Part shown: positions 23,435 to 35,557 of the stretch, piece by piece | Position numbering within the stretch: the first letter of the stretch is position 1 | How the letters are laid out: every line of letters begins with the position of its first letter | Assembly: GCF_018687715.1 (NCBI RefSeq) | Contig: NC_056755.1 | Location: forward strand, 43,970,501 to 44,034,500 | Direction of reading: 5' to 3' | Length of the DNA stretch: 64,000 bases | Source of the DNA: Carya illinoinensis | Lineage: Eukaryota; Streptophyta; Magnoliopsida; Fagales; Juglandaceae | The notes under the pieces: model-generated | Told to the model about the DNA's origin: nothing | Databases searched by the model: none | What the model saw: the letters and a program-made list of their open reading frames with translations, nothing else | Translations under genes and position numbers: made by a program

Positions 23435-25939
23435 ATGAATTCCAAAACTTGTATATTCTTCGGCTTTCTCCTTGCAGTTGTTCTTCTCATCTCTTCGGCT
23501 GTAGTGGCAGAGACATCCAACGATGAGAACAAACGAAACGTTAGTATACCCATTGCCATCTTGTTTAGTTTCTTAGAATCTAAATTAATTGATCGGTTTC
23601 TTAGAAATCTAAGCATGCATGCTGGAGTTGAACAATATGCAGCTATGATATTATTTACTTCCATCAAGGTAGGTGTAAACATTCCAGAATGGACGCATTT
23701 CATATGCTTTGATCAGATATACACGAAACCTTCTTATTATATTGACATCAGAATTTAATATATATATATATATATATATATTGTTGGACTTTTTGCTCCT
23801 TTGGTTAGTCCCACATGGGTGGAAAATGGGAAGGAGCAAGCTCTCAAGGCTTATAAATAAGAGGCTTAGCCTCTTAGTTTAAGTGCACCAGTCAAATGCT
23901 TAGCTAGTAACTTTTGATTCTAGTTAAATTCCTCTGTTGTCCATTTTTGTAAAATGGGAAGAGGTGTGAGTTAGAGTTTTTCTAGTGGAGAAAGCTTTAT
24001 GGGTGTGTTTGGGGTGAGGAGAGAAATTATGTGATTGTAATAATTTTTCACATAGTGTATTTTCTTCTCTGGGTCTGGTGGTTTTTCTCCTGTTTTGGAG
24101 TTTCCACGTAAATTTTTTATATTGTTATTATTTCTCTATTTTTCTTATTATTCCTGCAAAGGGTAGATCCTAGGGGGAGGAATTTGGAGGTCCAAATTCC
24201 CAACAATTGGTATCAGAGCCTGTTTTAGGAGCCTGATCTAAAGACAATTTGAAATGCTGTCCTAAGGGTGTAACTACAGGTTTCACATGTTCCATACCAA
24301 ATCTATTGAGAATGTTTCACTAGGTTCTTTTTGTGGGGTGGAGCTTTGATGTGGTAGTGTGGATACGTATAGTCTAAGGAGGTTCTGTCTAGGAGATTGG
24401 AAATTTTAAGTGTGTCCATTGTGACCCTCCAATCTTTCCTGGGAACTGACTTAGTGAGGTACTATTCATTTCTACAGTAAATTCATCAAAGCAATATTAG
24501 GAAGTAAGGCTTCAAATCTTGTCAGATTTGAGGTGGAGAAATTAGTTTACACAAGGTGTGAAAGGGTAGATCAACCACTGAAGTCAGCAGTGATTCTAGC
24601 GACTGGTGAAACAGCTAGTACAAGGAGTAGATTCGGCAAGTGGCTCCAACTCAGTAAATGGAGATACTGGTATTGATGCTAATGTTGTGTCTCTCTTCAT
24701 GAAAAGGATACATGTACATCCTTATGGTATGCTGCTAATTCCCAAAGTTGTCATGATAGAGGATGTGTTAATATTAGCAGGTCCACAAGTTTGCACACGG
24801 GCATTGGTTTGGCATTAATGCAGGGTGTGTGGTGGAAATTCATGTCGATGGCTGATGAACTTCCAGGAGAGCCAAACGTGGAAGTTACACCATAATTTTC
24901 AGCAAGGTTGTTTTCGACATGGGCCGAAGTGAAATGCTTGGAATTGGTTTATTCTAAGTGGGTATGCTTTTATGGTGAAGCATGATAGCAGAAGCTATGA
25001 AGATCTTCATTGAGGTGGAGCTTGGCTGTGGGACCAGTCAAAGTCGCAAGGTGGAGATTGTTGGACTTTTTGCTCCTTTGGTTAGTCCCACATGGGTGGA
25101 AAATGGGAAGGAGCAAGCTCTCAAGGCTTATAAATAAGAGGCTTAGCCTCTTAGTTTAAGTGCACCAGTCAAATGCTTAGCTAGTAACTTTTGACTCTAG
25201 TTAAATTCCTCTGTTGTCCATTTTTGTAAAATGGGAAGAGGTGTGAGTTAGAGTTTTTCTAGTGGGGAAAGCTTTATGGGTGTGTTTGGGGTGAGGAGAG
25301 AAATTATGTGATTGTAATAATTTTTCACATAGTGTATTTTCTTCTCTGGGTCTGGTGGTTTTTCTCATGTTTTGGAGTTTCCACGTAAATTTCTTATGTT
25401 GTTATTATTTCTCTATTTTTTTTGTTATTCCTGCAAATGGTAGATTCTAGGGGGGGTGAATTTGGAGGTCCAAATTCCTAACATATATATATAATATCTT
25501 TAAATGTAACACATGGTGCATGTAATGTTGGATTAGTAATCATCGGGGAAAATTCACATATAATTTCTTAAGATCTGCAGTGGAGGCGGCAGAGGGAGCA
25601 AACCAAGTAGAAAATGCAAAGTACTGTAGATGCAGAAAATACTGTTATCGCTATGGCCACCATGGATATCCCATAAGATACTGTTGCTACCAGCCTGGCG
25701 ACTCTCCTCACACCGAAACTACGGATGAAGCCATCTCTAAACAAGGTTCGTATTGGGATCCCATGTACATTTCTTCCTCTTTTTTCTTCCCTAAATATTG
25801 TTACCACTTACCATTATTAATTTCATCCTTTACTCCCTTTCTCTTGCTCTGTTTCAATCCTGAACACAACACTAGAAGTTTAGGATCGGTCATGAGGATA
25901 AGATCGAGTTGGAAATTCAGTTTGTCTGATTCAAACTAA
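23435..25939 (+). CDS. Small secreted GRP-family (Cys-rich C-terminus) protein, two exons, intron enlarged by a TRIM
   Basis: Exon 1 (23435 to about 23543) encodes a signal peptide of GRP type (MNSKTCIFFGFLLAVVLLIS, cleavage near VVA) and then ETSNDENKRN. Exon 2 (from 25581, after a TCTGCAG acceptor) encodes EAAEGANQVENAKYC and a Cys-rich tail with CRCRKYC and RYCCY. That arrangement resembles the C-terminal Cys domain of plant GRP/nodulin-like cell-wall proteins (PF07172-like). A donor at 23544 (A|GTATAC) keeps the frame. A donor at 23541 (GTTAGT) would not. The Gly-rich middle of typical members is missing. The frame stays open to 25939, but the last ~60 codons look unlike the family; a further donor (CAAG|GTTCG, 25746) may end exon 2. 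The family match is moderately sure, the structure less so. Confidence 0.55.
23782..24205 (+). repeat. 5' LTR of the TRIM-like element
   Basis: Begins TGTTGGACTTTTTGC and ends CCCAACA. It matches 25059-25483 with only a few differences. Confidence 0.9.
25059..25483 (+). repeat. 3' LTR of the TRIM-like element
   Basis: Near-identical to 23782-24205 and followed by the TATAT target duplication at 25484-25488. Confidence 0.9.
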
Positions 25940-26290
25940 AGAAGGCCAAAAAAGATATGACAATGATCATCCTTCGAATTGAAAAGATTTAATCCCATAC
26001 CATGCGCTCAAAACGTCGCTCTTTTTCTCTTGTGCGTATGACTTTATCACAAAGACGAACGGGTCATGTTTATTCATATATTATATATTGAATGACTACA
26101 AAGAAAGAACAGGCCACTTTGTGTCGTCCATCTCCATGAGCATCATTTCAAGTCAATTGAATTAATTCAATAAAATATCAGAAAGAAAATCCAATAATTA
26201 TCTAGACAAGTAAATAATTCCCAATAAGAGTATATTTCGAAAAGAGGGAGATGATGGAGAGAAAGTTCAGACTAAAGTCATTCGAAGGAT
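25840..26290. repeat. RLP 3'-flank/leader cassette copy beside the GRP gene
   Basis: Starts with the shared leader (CTTGCTCTGTTTCAATCCTGAACACAACACTAGAAG), the MRIRSSWKFSL short frame at about 25892, and the downstream block also found at 5230-5580 and 61380-61690. Its entry point lies inside the open frame of GRP exon 2, so the 3' end of that gene may have been replaced by this repeat. Confidence 0.6.
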
Positions 26291-26510
26291 ATGTCATTCG
26301 CTTGAATTATATTCAAGATCCAATTGACTAGGTAGTAAATGTTTCGAAGTATTTCGGCGGCCTTCTCAAATCAATCAAGGCAGCTTCCTGAAGAGATGCT
26401 GGAGCAGAATCTGTAATTTTAACAGGAATGTTTCTGCTTGCAGAGGCGACGAAAGTATATGAAATATATGAAATGCTTTTATGTTTTAACAATTAAATTA
26501 ATTGCAATCA

Positions 26511-27398
26511 TTCAACAGAAACATATCCATCACCACCATCTGTTTGATCATAGACTGGCTCAACAAGTTTGGACGCATCTTGAATATCCTTCACCACCAG
26601 CTCCCAGTATGCAGATTCTATGTCTTTACCAGTTGAACAAGTTCCCTAAAGATTCCAATAACTTGAGGTTAGATAGACTTGCTCTGGAAGAAGAAGCCAG
26701 AATTACAATTATCAAAGAACAGCACATGTCATTTCTCGATATCAAGAACCAGCAGACCACACGAGTTATGTATACATCGGGCCACAAAAAGTGGGGGAAA
26801 GGCATATTGTACTGTTTTTTACGTCCTTTACCTCAAACATTAGTTTAAAGACATTTTGGTAACACAACCAAAAGTTAAAACCTCATTCACTCCATCGTGA
26901 TCTCTGAAGTATTGGTGTGGCTGTAGGGCACAAGTTCTTTTAGACTCGATTTCGCTATTTAAAGTTAATATCAACAACTGTTTTAAAAATCAATATACCT
27001 GAACTGATCATTGTAAGCATTTGAAGATGATATTGCTTTCTGGAAGATTTGCAATCATGAATACTCAACATTTAGTTACATGGGAAAAAACCACATAAGA
27101 AGCATATGAATATACAATCTGAGTACAAACGATCTTTTTTATTTCAACCACCCTCCCTTCGCCAAGGTATCACTTGATTGAAAAACATCTTCCATGCATT
27201 AGAAAAATTATAATAGTATGCATAATTACCGTCGGCTTGCTAATTACACCTCTAACACTACTTGCAATCAGAGGAAGCAGATATGTAACAGGTCGGCAGA
27301 GGTTATCATACCACGGACTCTGCCCTTCCTTCTCGTAGAGATCATGAAGAACTGTTCTCTTTGCTGGACTTCCATTTCCAACTTGGGAACATCTGACA
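26511..27398 (-). pseudogene. Transaldolase pseudogene, two recognisable exons
   Basis: Transaldolase moves a dihydroxyacetone unit in the non-oxidative pentose phosphate pathway; plants have a plastid form. Exon A (27398-27230) has a proper AG acceptor and GTAATT donor and encodes VGNGSPAKRTVLHDLYEKEG, QSPWYDNLCRPVT and LLPLIASSVRGV, the conserved N-terminal part. Exon B (about 26690-26511) encodes GKDIESAYWELVVKDIQDAS, KLVEPVYDQTDGG and GYVSVE. Exon B has lost one base just before GKDIE and its upstream part is eroded. Substitutions such as VTY for VTD and SKP for SNP hit normally invariant positions. A degraded third exon may lie at about 26330-26440 (NIPVKI). No catalytic-lysine exon is seen, so this is a broken fragment. 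Confidence 0.8.
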
Positions 27399-27932
27399 CT
27401 ATAAGCAAAACTTAATATGAGAATGCAAAGTTTCTTCTTTTCTGGGCATGAGAAATACAATTAAGAGGAGAATTTTCAAGAAAAAAACCACATATTACAA
27501 TCAACATTGAGATCAAGTCAATCAACAAGTAATTTACATATTATGAGCAATGCGCAAATAATATGTAAGGCCGAGTACTAATATGTAAATGCAATCCACA
27601 AAAAATAGGCTCGTGGTCAAGAACCATGAGAAATTGTATCCAATTACGTCTAATGACTAGATGAAGAACAAAAATATACAATAATGAATTTGTATAGTTT
27701 ATAGTTTAACGCGGGATAGAAAATAGCAGAGATCTTCCCTCTTATTATGTTTCAGAGCCTCTGAGGACAGTAACACAGAAATCAATTATGCTTGTCTTGA
27801 AAAAGGAACAAAACAAATAAAGGTGAATGCCACATTACGAAATATGGAATTTAATAATAAAAAAAAAAGTAATAATAATCCACCAAGGACCTAGACATGG
27901 CTATTGAGCATATCAATCAAACATAGAATAGT
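27399..27932. other. Unassigned stretch between transaldolase fragment and copia element
   Basis: About 530 bp of AT-rich DNA with no reading frame, repeat or RNA gene I can support. It ends with ATAGT (27928-27932), the left target copy of the copia element. Confidence 0.5.
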
Positions 27933-28236
27933 TGTTAGAGTATGCACTGACTTAGTCAATGATTAGTTGCGAGAATCAGGTGATTAGTTACAAGAATCAA
28001 GACAGTTCAGCAAATATGCAGCTGGCATTGATTATGTTGCAACACCTGAACTGCCTGAAACCATTTGCACATTCTTCTCATTCTGTTAAACCATAATCTC
28101 ATTATATTCCTTAAAATTCTCCAGTTTTGTTGTATGTAATCTTCTATATATTATGATTGAATACAAAGTGAAAAGTAAGCCAATCAGTTCATAACATATC
28201 TTCTCTATTTTACTTCCTCCATTTATAATTCTTACA
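27933..28236 (+). repeat. 5' LTR of the copia element
   Basis: Begins TGTTAGAGTATGCACTGAC and ends TTCTTACA. The 3' copy at 33355-33656 differs by scattered substitutions, so the insertion is older than the TRIM or the Sirevirus array. Confidence 0.92.
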
Positions 28237-28658
28237 TGGTATCAGTTGGTAAAAAGGCAAACGCCTGATCCTGCTAATATGCTTCCGCTTTCCCCAACAT
28301 ACTTCTTCAACAATGGCCTCAAATTCTACTCCCTCCAATGACCATACCCTTCTTCCCCACCCTATTGTTCAGGCCAATTCCCAACCTGTTTCTCAAAAAT
28401 TGGTCGGCCCCAACTACTGCCTTGGAGCGTCCAATTCATGGTTTTCCTCAAGAGTCATGATCTTGCTAATCTTGTAGATGGAGCTGTCTCTCCTCCATCA
28501 CAAACTCTTTCTGATGGAACACCTAATCCAGCCTACCCAGTGTGGTCAAAGAAAGACACCTGTGTCTTGAGCTGGCTGCTTGCTTCTATTACAGAGAAGC
28601 TAGTCTCTACTGTTTATGGTATGAAAACTTCTTGACAAGTGTGGGATGCTCTTCACAC

Positions 28659-29503
28659 TAGGGGTGGGCAGTGGGGGCCCGCCCCCCGCTACCCCGCCCC
28701 CGTCCGCCCCGCCTCCGCATGGGCGGACGGGGTACCCCGCACCGCACATGCCGGGGCGGGGGACCCCGCCCCGCTTTTCCCCCGCCCCGCATTTTATATT
28801 TATATTTATAAATATATAATATTTTATATTTATAAATATATATTTTTATTTTACAAATTGTATATATATAATATATTACAATTTGTTAAACTTGTTCACA
28901 AGAATCACAAGAGAGTGAGACTTGTTCATCACAAGCTTGCATATGCCATGGGCACCCTAGGCCTCATTTATATAGAACTCTAAGGCCATACAAGAGTCTT
29001 ACTTGAGCAATGTGGGATTTACTGTTAAGTCCCACATTGCTCAAGTAAGACTCTTGTATGGCCTTAGAGTTCTATATAAATGAGGCCTAGGGTGCCCATG
29101 GCATATTCAAACTTGTGATGAACAAGTCTCACTCTCTTGTGATTCTTGTGAACAAGTTTAACAAATTTAAAAATTAGTAACATATTTTTATGTTATTAGT
29201 TTTTAAATTATTATTATATATATAAATTTTAATTTAAGATTTAATTATATAATAATTTGGGTCTAAAAATAATATTTTTAGGCACAAAAATTTTTTTAAG
29301 CCCATTGAAATATGGAATTCTTGAAGTGGGCGGGGGGCGGGGCGGATGGGGTGTTCGCCCCGCCCCCCCGGCACCGGAGCGGGGGGCCCCGTCCCCGCCT
29401 CACGGGGGCGGGGTGCGGATGAAATATTCATCCCCCGCATCATGCGGGGGCGGGGTGCGGGGAAGGGGTGCACCCGCCCCGCATGATGTGGGTAGCACCC
29501 CTA
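28659..29503. mobile_element. GC-rich hAT-type MITE in copia gag
   Basis: The 845-bp insertion is flanked by a perfect 8-bp duplication CTTCACAC (28651-28658, 29504-29511). Its ends are inverted (TAGGGGTG at the left, CACCCCTA at the right), both typical of hAT elements. The outer thirds are extremely rich in runs of CCCCGCCCC/GGGGCGGGG, while the middle is AT-rich and holds a palindrome (28880-29168). No transposase is present. It interrupts the gag frame right after VWDALH. Confidence 0.88.
28880..29168. repeat. ~290-bp near-perfect palindrome nested in the MITE
   Basis: 28880-29021 is the reverse complement of about 29027-29168, with a centre of only a few bases at about 29024 and few mismatches. 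The arms include TATATAGAACTCTAAGGCC and CACATTGCTCAAGTAAGAC. Transcribed RNA would form an almost uninterrupted stem of about 140 bp. Confidence 0.92.
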
Positions 29504-32500
29504 CTTCACACTCGGTTTTCATCAACTTCATGGTCTAGGATTGCTCTGTTAAGGAGACAACTTCAGACCATTACTCAAGGCCATCGGTCTTGTAGTGATT
29601 TTATGGAGGAAGCAAAGGGCTAGGTTGAACAATTAGCAGCTGCAGGAAAAGCTACTGATGATCAGGATCTCATTAGCTTTTTATTGGGAGGACTTCGACC
29701 AACCTTCAACCCTTTTATCACTTCTTTCAATTTTGCAAGCCGTGATAAGGACCTCTCTTTTGATGACTTCCAAGCTGAGCTCTTGAGTTTTGAAACTCTC
29801 ATTGACGTCCAAGCCAACCTTGCCACTGATCAGCACCATGCTTTTGCAGCACACCAAAAAGGGAAAGCATCAAACTTTCCCAAGAAGCCAAAGTTGCAAA
29901 CACCTCTAAGATCATCACTATAGCAGTCCTCTTATAATCAAAATAAAGGCAATCCTACCACTTGTTCCAATCAACCTGCCAATGACAGGCCAACTTGTCA
30001 AATTTGTGGTAAGAGAGACCATACTGCCCTTGACTGTTATCATCGGTTTGACTTCTCTTTTCAGGGACGGTTATCACCTGCTGATCTTGCTGCCATGGCT
30101 GCTGAAACCAACAAGTCTTATGATCAACATGTCTGGTATGCGGATAGTGGAGCAAACGCTCATATCACTGCCAATGCAGCAAATTTAACCAACCAAGAGT
30201 CCTACGAGGGTGCTGATACTGTCCAAGTTGGCAATGGCTCAGGTTTAATTGTCAAACATATTGGAAATTCTACTCTAACCTTTGACAATGCCTCTTTTAA
30301 CCTTAAAAATGTCCTTCATTGTCCCAATGCTTCTGTAAATCTCTTATCTATTAATCAATTGTGTTTAGACAATGATTGTTATTTTGTACTGACCGGTATT
30401 GATTTTTGTGTAAAGGACAACTAGACGGGTCGCATCTTGCTTCAATGAAAGGTTGAAAATGGTCTTTATCCACCTGCTGGTCACAAGAGCTTCTCAAATA
30501 AATTACGTTGCCTCACTGCCAAGCTAGGAATAAAAACTTCGTTGGACCACTGGCACAATCGTCTGGGGCATCCTGCCAAGTCCACCTTAGATCATTTGTG
30601 CCCTCACTTGTCTTTTTCTAAGCCTTCTAAACAGTTGAGTTTCTGTAGCTCTTGTCAATTAGGAAAAGCTACAAAACTCCCATTTACTGATTCCACTCGT
30701 CAATCTACAAAGCCTTTGCAGCTAGTTCACATTGATGTATGGGTCTCTCCAGTAAATTCTGTTGGTGGTTGTCGTTATTATGTTCTTTTTGTTGATAATT
30801 TTAGTAGATTCACATGGATGTATCCCATGAGATTTAAATCTGATGTATTTGTTATTTTTCAAGAATACAAAGCTCTTGTGGAAAATTTTTTTCCTTCTAA
30901 AATTCAGCAACTACAGTCAGATAATGGGGGAGAATATCTTTCCAACAATTTTAAATCTTTTTTAGCAAAACATGGGATATATCATAGATTAACTTGTCCT
31001 TATACTTCATAGCAAAATGGCATTGTTGAAAGAAAACATCGACATATACAAGAAACTGGTTTAACTTTATTAGCCACAGCACATCTACCAACTAAGTATT
31101 GGACTGATGCCTTTCTTACAACAGTCTTTCTCATAAATCGCCTGCCTACAAAAGTGATCCACAATCTACCTCCTTACTTCATGCTCCACAAAAAGCTACC
31201 ATCATACAGTTCCCTTAGGACCTTTGGATGTTCCTGCTATCTATACTTACGACCTTATGAAGATAACAAGTTATCCTTTCGTAGCAAACAATGCCTCTTC
31301 CTCGGGTATGCTAGTCAACAAAAGGGTTATAGATGTTTAGATTTGGACACCGGTAGGGTCTACATCTCGAGGCATGTAATATTTGATGAGGACTCCTTTC
31401 TAGCAAAGGATAACAACCTAATTTCACCAGAAAATGACAGCAAGATGTCGACAGGTTTGTTTCCCATATCCCCTGCACTTCCAGTACATTTAAATACCAA
31501 TTCCACTTCCAGTTCAATTGTTCCTGTTTCTACAAATATTATAGCCCCTGATTCTCCTCATGATCAAGACAATAATCATGCTTTACCTTCCTCTCCTGAC
31601 CACGATACCATCTCACCTGAAAATCCTTTAGCTTCCTACCTAGACACAACTTCATCTCTACATCAGACAAGTCCCACTCTTCCATCTCCACAACCTGACA
31701 GAGTTACCATAACATGTTCTAAAATAGGAAATTCAAAACCTAACAAATATCCTGGATTTAAAATGTTTTATGCCACTCGCCATCCTTTCTATTGTTTCAC
31801 TAATGTCCTTATAGAATCTGAGCCAACTTGCTGCACGCAAGCAGTAGCAAACCTTAGTGGAGACAAGTTACAGGATGTGAATTTGATGCATTGATGGAGA
31901 ATGGAACGTGGTCTCTTTGTCCACGACCAAATGGTAAACATGTTGTGAGGAATAAATGGGTATTCAAAATTAAAAGACACCCTGATGATAGCATTGAACA
32001 CTACAAAGCCAGACTTGTGGCAAAGGGCTTTGATAAAAAATTTGGAATCGACTACTTTGACACTTTCTCTCCAGTAGTTAAACCAACTATGGTAAGATTG
32101 GTTTATCACTTGTAGTAACATTCAGTTGGCAGATCCGACAATTAGATGTCTCGAATGCATTTTTACATGGCATTCTTGATGAAGAGGTTTATATGGAACA
32201 ACCTCAAGGATTTATTGATGAGAGTCAACCTAATCTAGTGTGTCGTCTTCATAAATCTATCTACGGCCTCAAACAAGCTCCGAGAGCTTGGTTTCGAAGG
32301 CTCTCAGCAATTATTACAGCTTGGTTTTGAGGAATCCAAAGTTGATTATTCTTTGTTTACATTTTGTACTAACACATTAAAAATTTTTGTGTTGGTCTAC
32401 GTAGATGACATCATAGTCACTGGGTCCAGCCCTTCTGCCATTCATTCTTTCATTGACAGCTTGAAGGAAAATTTCATCTCAGAGATATTGGACAACTAAA

Positions 32501-33354
32501 TTACTTCCTTGGTATTGAAGCACAAAGAAAAAGTGAGGGCCTTCATCTCAGACAGGCTAAATATATCTTGGATTTACTTGATAGCACAAAAATGATTGGT
32601 GCTAAACCTCTAGCCTGTCCTTCAACTTTAGGAATGAAACTCTCTTATGAAAATGGCACGCTTTTGTCGGATCCTACTGAATACAATTGTGTGGTGGGTG
32701 CATTGCAGTACTGTACCATTACACGTCTTGATATTTCCTATGCAGTAAATCAGCTATGTCAATTTATGCATAGTCCACGAGACTCTCATTGGATCGTAGC
32801 AAAAAGGGTCCTTCGCTATTTGAAAGGCACAGTTGACTACGGCCTATTTTATGCACCTTCTACTATCAACTTAAACGTTTTCTCAGACTCGGACTGCGCT
32901 AGAAATCTTGATGACAGGAGAAGCACCAATGGATTTAGCATTTTTCAAGGAAAAAATTTAATATCATGGTGTGCCAAGAAACAAGGTGTCGTCTCGCGTT
33001 CAAGCACCAAGGCTGAATGCCGAAGCATGGCTTTAGCTACAGTAGAGGCTTACTGGGTTAGAATGTTATTGAAGGAGTTCCAGATTTATCTTTCATCACC
33101 TCCTACCATCTGGTGTGACAACATCGGAGCACTAGCCTTAGCATCAAATCTTGTCTTCCATGCCCAAACCAAGCATGTGGAAATTGACTATCATTTTATT
33201 AGATAAAAGGTAGTAAATAAAGATATTGTTGTTAAACATATCTCTACTACAAATCAGATAGCATATATGTTTACTAAAGGCCAGACTACAGCTCGGTTTC
33301 AATTTCTAAGGTCCAAACTCATGGTTCACCAACTACCCATCAATTTGCAAGGGG

Positions 33355-33656
33355 TGTTAGAGTATGCACTGACTTAGTCAATGATCAGTTGCGAGAATCA
33401 AGTGATCAGTTACAAGAATCAAGACAGTTCAGCAAATATGCAGCTGGCACTGATTATGTTGCAACACCTAAACCACCTGAACCATCTACACATTCTTCTC
33501 ATTCTGTTAAACCATAATCTGATTGTATTCCTTAAAATTTTCCAGTTTGTTGTATGTAATCTTCTATATATTATGATTGAATACAAAGTGAAAAGTAAGC
33601 CAATCAGTTCATAATATATTTTCTCTGTTTTACTTCCTCCATTTATAATTCTTACA
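33355..33656 (+). repeat. 3' LTR of the copia element
   Basis: Matches 27933-28236. It is preceded by the polypurine GCAAGGGG and followed by the ATAGT target copy. Confidence 0.92.
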
Positions 33657-33661
33657 ATAGT

Positions 33662-34419
33662 GACATCAAATCCCAAAAAAATGAAGATCCCACATAATCC
33701 ATAGATCACAAGGAAAAAATAAATCACAACCATTCACCACGGAGATGGGAAATTATTTCATCCTTTACTCCCTTTGCATGCTTGCCTAGTTGGGAAATTA
33801 TTTCATCTCCATAATAGATGATTTTACCAGCATGCAGTGGGTCAATGTATAATATGATCGCCTTAAGATGTTCCCTACCTCTGCCATCCCCACCAGCATG
33901 TGCCACCGCCCCAATTAAGAAAACTGTTCATTTTTCCTTCAAAAATATCTCATTGAAACATGCTGCTATTTACAAAGTGTTTAATTCATTGAACTACAAT
34001 CAGAGTAAGATCTTGTGAAAAGTTGTTTTGCACCTAAAATTTTCTGTTTGTTTGGGAGGGACCCCGAATATGCTATATCTAAATTGTTGCATTCTAAATG
34101 CTTTTCAACCCTTCTCAAGTCACCAAGAAAAATGCAAGAGAAGCATGAAGCAATTTGAAGAGCAGCCGCCCAATAGGAAAATAGCAACTTATGGCCCAAT
34201 TCTTGGGATGCCAACCAATTCCTCGCCACCATACATAGAAGGGAAAGCTATGGCCCCAACTCCTTTAGGTGATTCAAATGTGGGTCCATTGTCATCCTCT
34301 ACACAAATGTCTAAAGAGGAAATTTTGGACAAGATAGGTAGGAGAGACAAGGGTAATAATCAATCTCGAAATAAATGGGTTGTCCTCACTCAAATATGGA
34401 AGAATCTGAAATCATAGGC
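33662..34419. other. Unique stretch with one 130-codon frame, function unknown
   Basis: The plus-strand frame 34028-34417 reads MHLKFSVCLGGTPNML, then a Pro/Ser-rich part (PPNRKIATYGPILGMP) and a basic end (SRNKWVVLTQIWKNLKS). I do not recognise it. It has no domain, TATA box or sister copy visible here, so it may be chance or a decayed element. The rest of the stretch shows nothing. Confidence 0.2.
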
Positions 34420-35557
34420 ACGAGTATCCTCATCTATCTAGATCAAGCTAAATGTTGATGCCAAGTGGATCCACAAGACGTGTACAATGCTGCCTTTTGC
34501 TTGTTTGTGCTTTCTCATCCCCCTAACACGTTGGATCAACTGCATATGGGTTGGGGACACCCGACGACAATAGAATTTAATCAATGGTTATTTGCTTCTT
34601 AATCAACTGTCTTAATTAGTTGCTCGATCAAAGCATGATCCACATCTAGCTAGCTACTTGCTAACTGAAATTAATGATTGCATTCACCATCATGATTATT
34701 TTGAAAACTTTCACCAACGAATAACTCTGAACATTGCTAACTATGTTCACACATTTTATTCTAATATATATTGTCCGATACCTGCATATATATATATATA
34801 TATAGTATTGAGTAACTTAAATTTAATAAGTGAAAAACATCATATCTAATTAATAAGGTTAGCATATCTTAGGTCATTGTAAACAAAATAAAACCTTTAA
34901 AAGAATGTCAATGTTAAAATTTTGATCTACAAGATTTAGTTGCCTTGATTCTCTCATCTCTCCTAGGGAGGAAAAACCTTATAAACTTCATTTGAGTGTA
35001 GAGAAGTACCAAAACTCTTTATATAATGTACGTAACAAAGTAAATATTCTAGCCACTAAGATCTAGTAGAAAGTAGAAACTTATAGATTTTTTAAAACAT
35101 TATAAATAATGGAGGAGTGGATGGCTCTTAAAAAATAGATCCTATTGCTACTCTAAAACGACATTAATGCTACCCTTGCGAAATCTTTACTAATAAGTAT
35201 TCTAATGGATAGCGATGCGTTGTCTACGCAATAACAAAAAGGCACTGTGCAATTTCTTTTCATGTAATTGAGGGTTTAGTATCCTTAACTTATCCTTGTA
35301 GATTATTTGATAATAAACAACTCCTACTTGGAGAACATGAACTTTGGATAAAGCAAATATGCAAACCAGCTAGCTTGTTCATTCAGTACAAGCAAATATA
35401 TATGCAAAAATGTAGCAACCTATGCCCTCCAGTAGTTTGCCTTTGTGTAGATCGACTGCCATTTCCATCCATTAAGATACAATAATACTAGAACTAGAAG
35501 CATAAATGACACCTTTTTAAAAAAAAGACAACATATTACTTGACTAAGTTTCATTTA
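34420..35557. repeat. RLP 3 3'-flank DNA
   Basis: It carries the blocks GCACGAGTATCCTCATCTATC (34417) and the run up to RLP 3's stop (35420-35557) that also lie downstream of RLP 1 and RLP 2 (6077-6610, 19566-19944). About 34850-35160 is an extra AT-rich segment absent from those copies. No gene seen. Confidence 0.6.

Larger units (their letters stand above)
23782..25483 (+). mobile_element. TRIM-like non-autonomous LTR retrotransposon in the GRP intron
   Basis: Two LTRs of 424 and 425 bp (23782-24205 and 25059-25483), nearly identical, start TGTTGG and end AACA. The target duplication TATAT lies at 23777-23781 and 25484-25488. The primer binding site TGGTATCAGAGC (24208-24219) follows the 5' LTR by two bases and matches initiator Met-tRNA. 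A purine-rich GCAAGGTGGAGAT precedes the 3' LTR. The LTR carries TATAAATAAG near 23852. The 0.85-kb interior has no coding domains. The close LTR match points to recent insertion. Confidence 0.9.
28313..33350 (+). pseudogene. Copia gag-pol polyprotein remnant
   Basis: An ATG at 28313 (MASNSTPSNDH) starts gag. A shift near 28435 moves the frame, which then reads to YGMKTS with a stop at 28633. After the MITE come the rest of gag, with a CX2CX4HX4C knuckle (CQICGKRDHTALDC, about 30000), protease (YADSGANAHIT), the integrase zinc region (HWHNRLGHP...CSSCQLGK) and core (QSDNGGEY), RT ([24 protein letters not shown] near 32400) and RNase H (SDSDCARNLDDRRST). Stops lie at about 29620, 29921, 30422, 31010, 32113 and 33204, with further frameshifts at 31890-32570. 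No function can remain. Confidence 0.93.
27933..33656 (+). mobile_element. Ty1/copia LTR retrotransposon (Ale/Retrofit-like), decayed
   Basis: LTRs at 27933-28236 and 33355-33656 (304 and 302 bp, TGTTAG...TTACA), with the 5-bp target duplication ATAGT (27928-27932, 33657-33661). The primer site TGGTATCAG follows the 5' LTR at 28237, and the tract GCAAGGGG precedes the 3' LTR. The interior has gag, protease, integrase, RT and RNase H in copia order. A MITE lies within gag. The RT block reads FSPVVKP, as in Ale/Retrofit elements. Confidence 0.93.

Noticed and set aside
28960..29100. Palindrome centre as a transcription terminator
   Set aside because: Factor-independent hairpin terminators are not expected in plant nuclear DNA; the arms are far longer and lie in a MITE.
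33724..33906. Minus-strand 60-codon frame (MAHAGGDGRGREHLKA)
   Set aside because: Too short, with no recognised family, no promoter and no sister copy.
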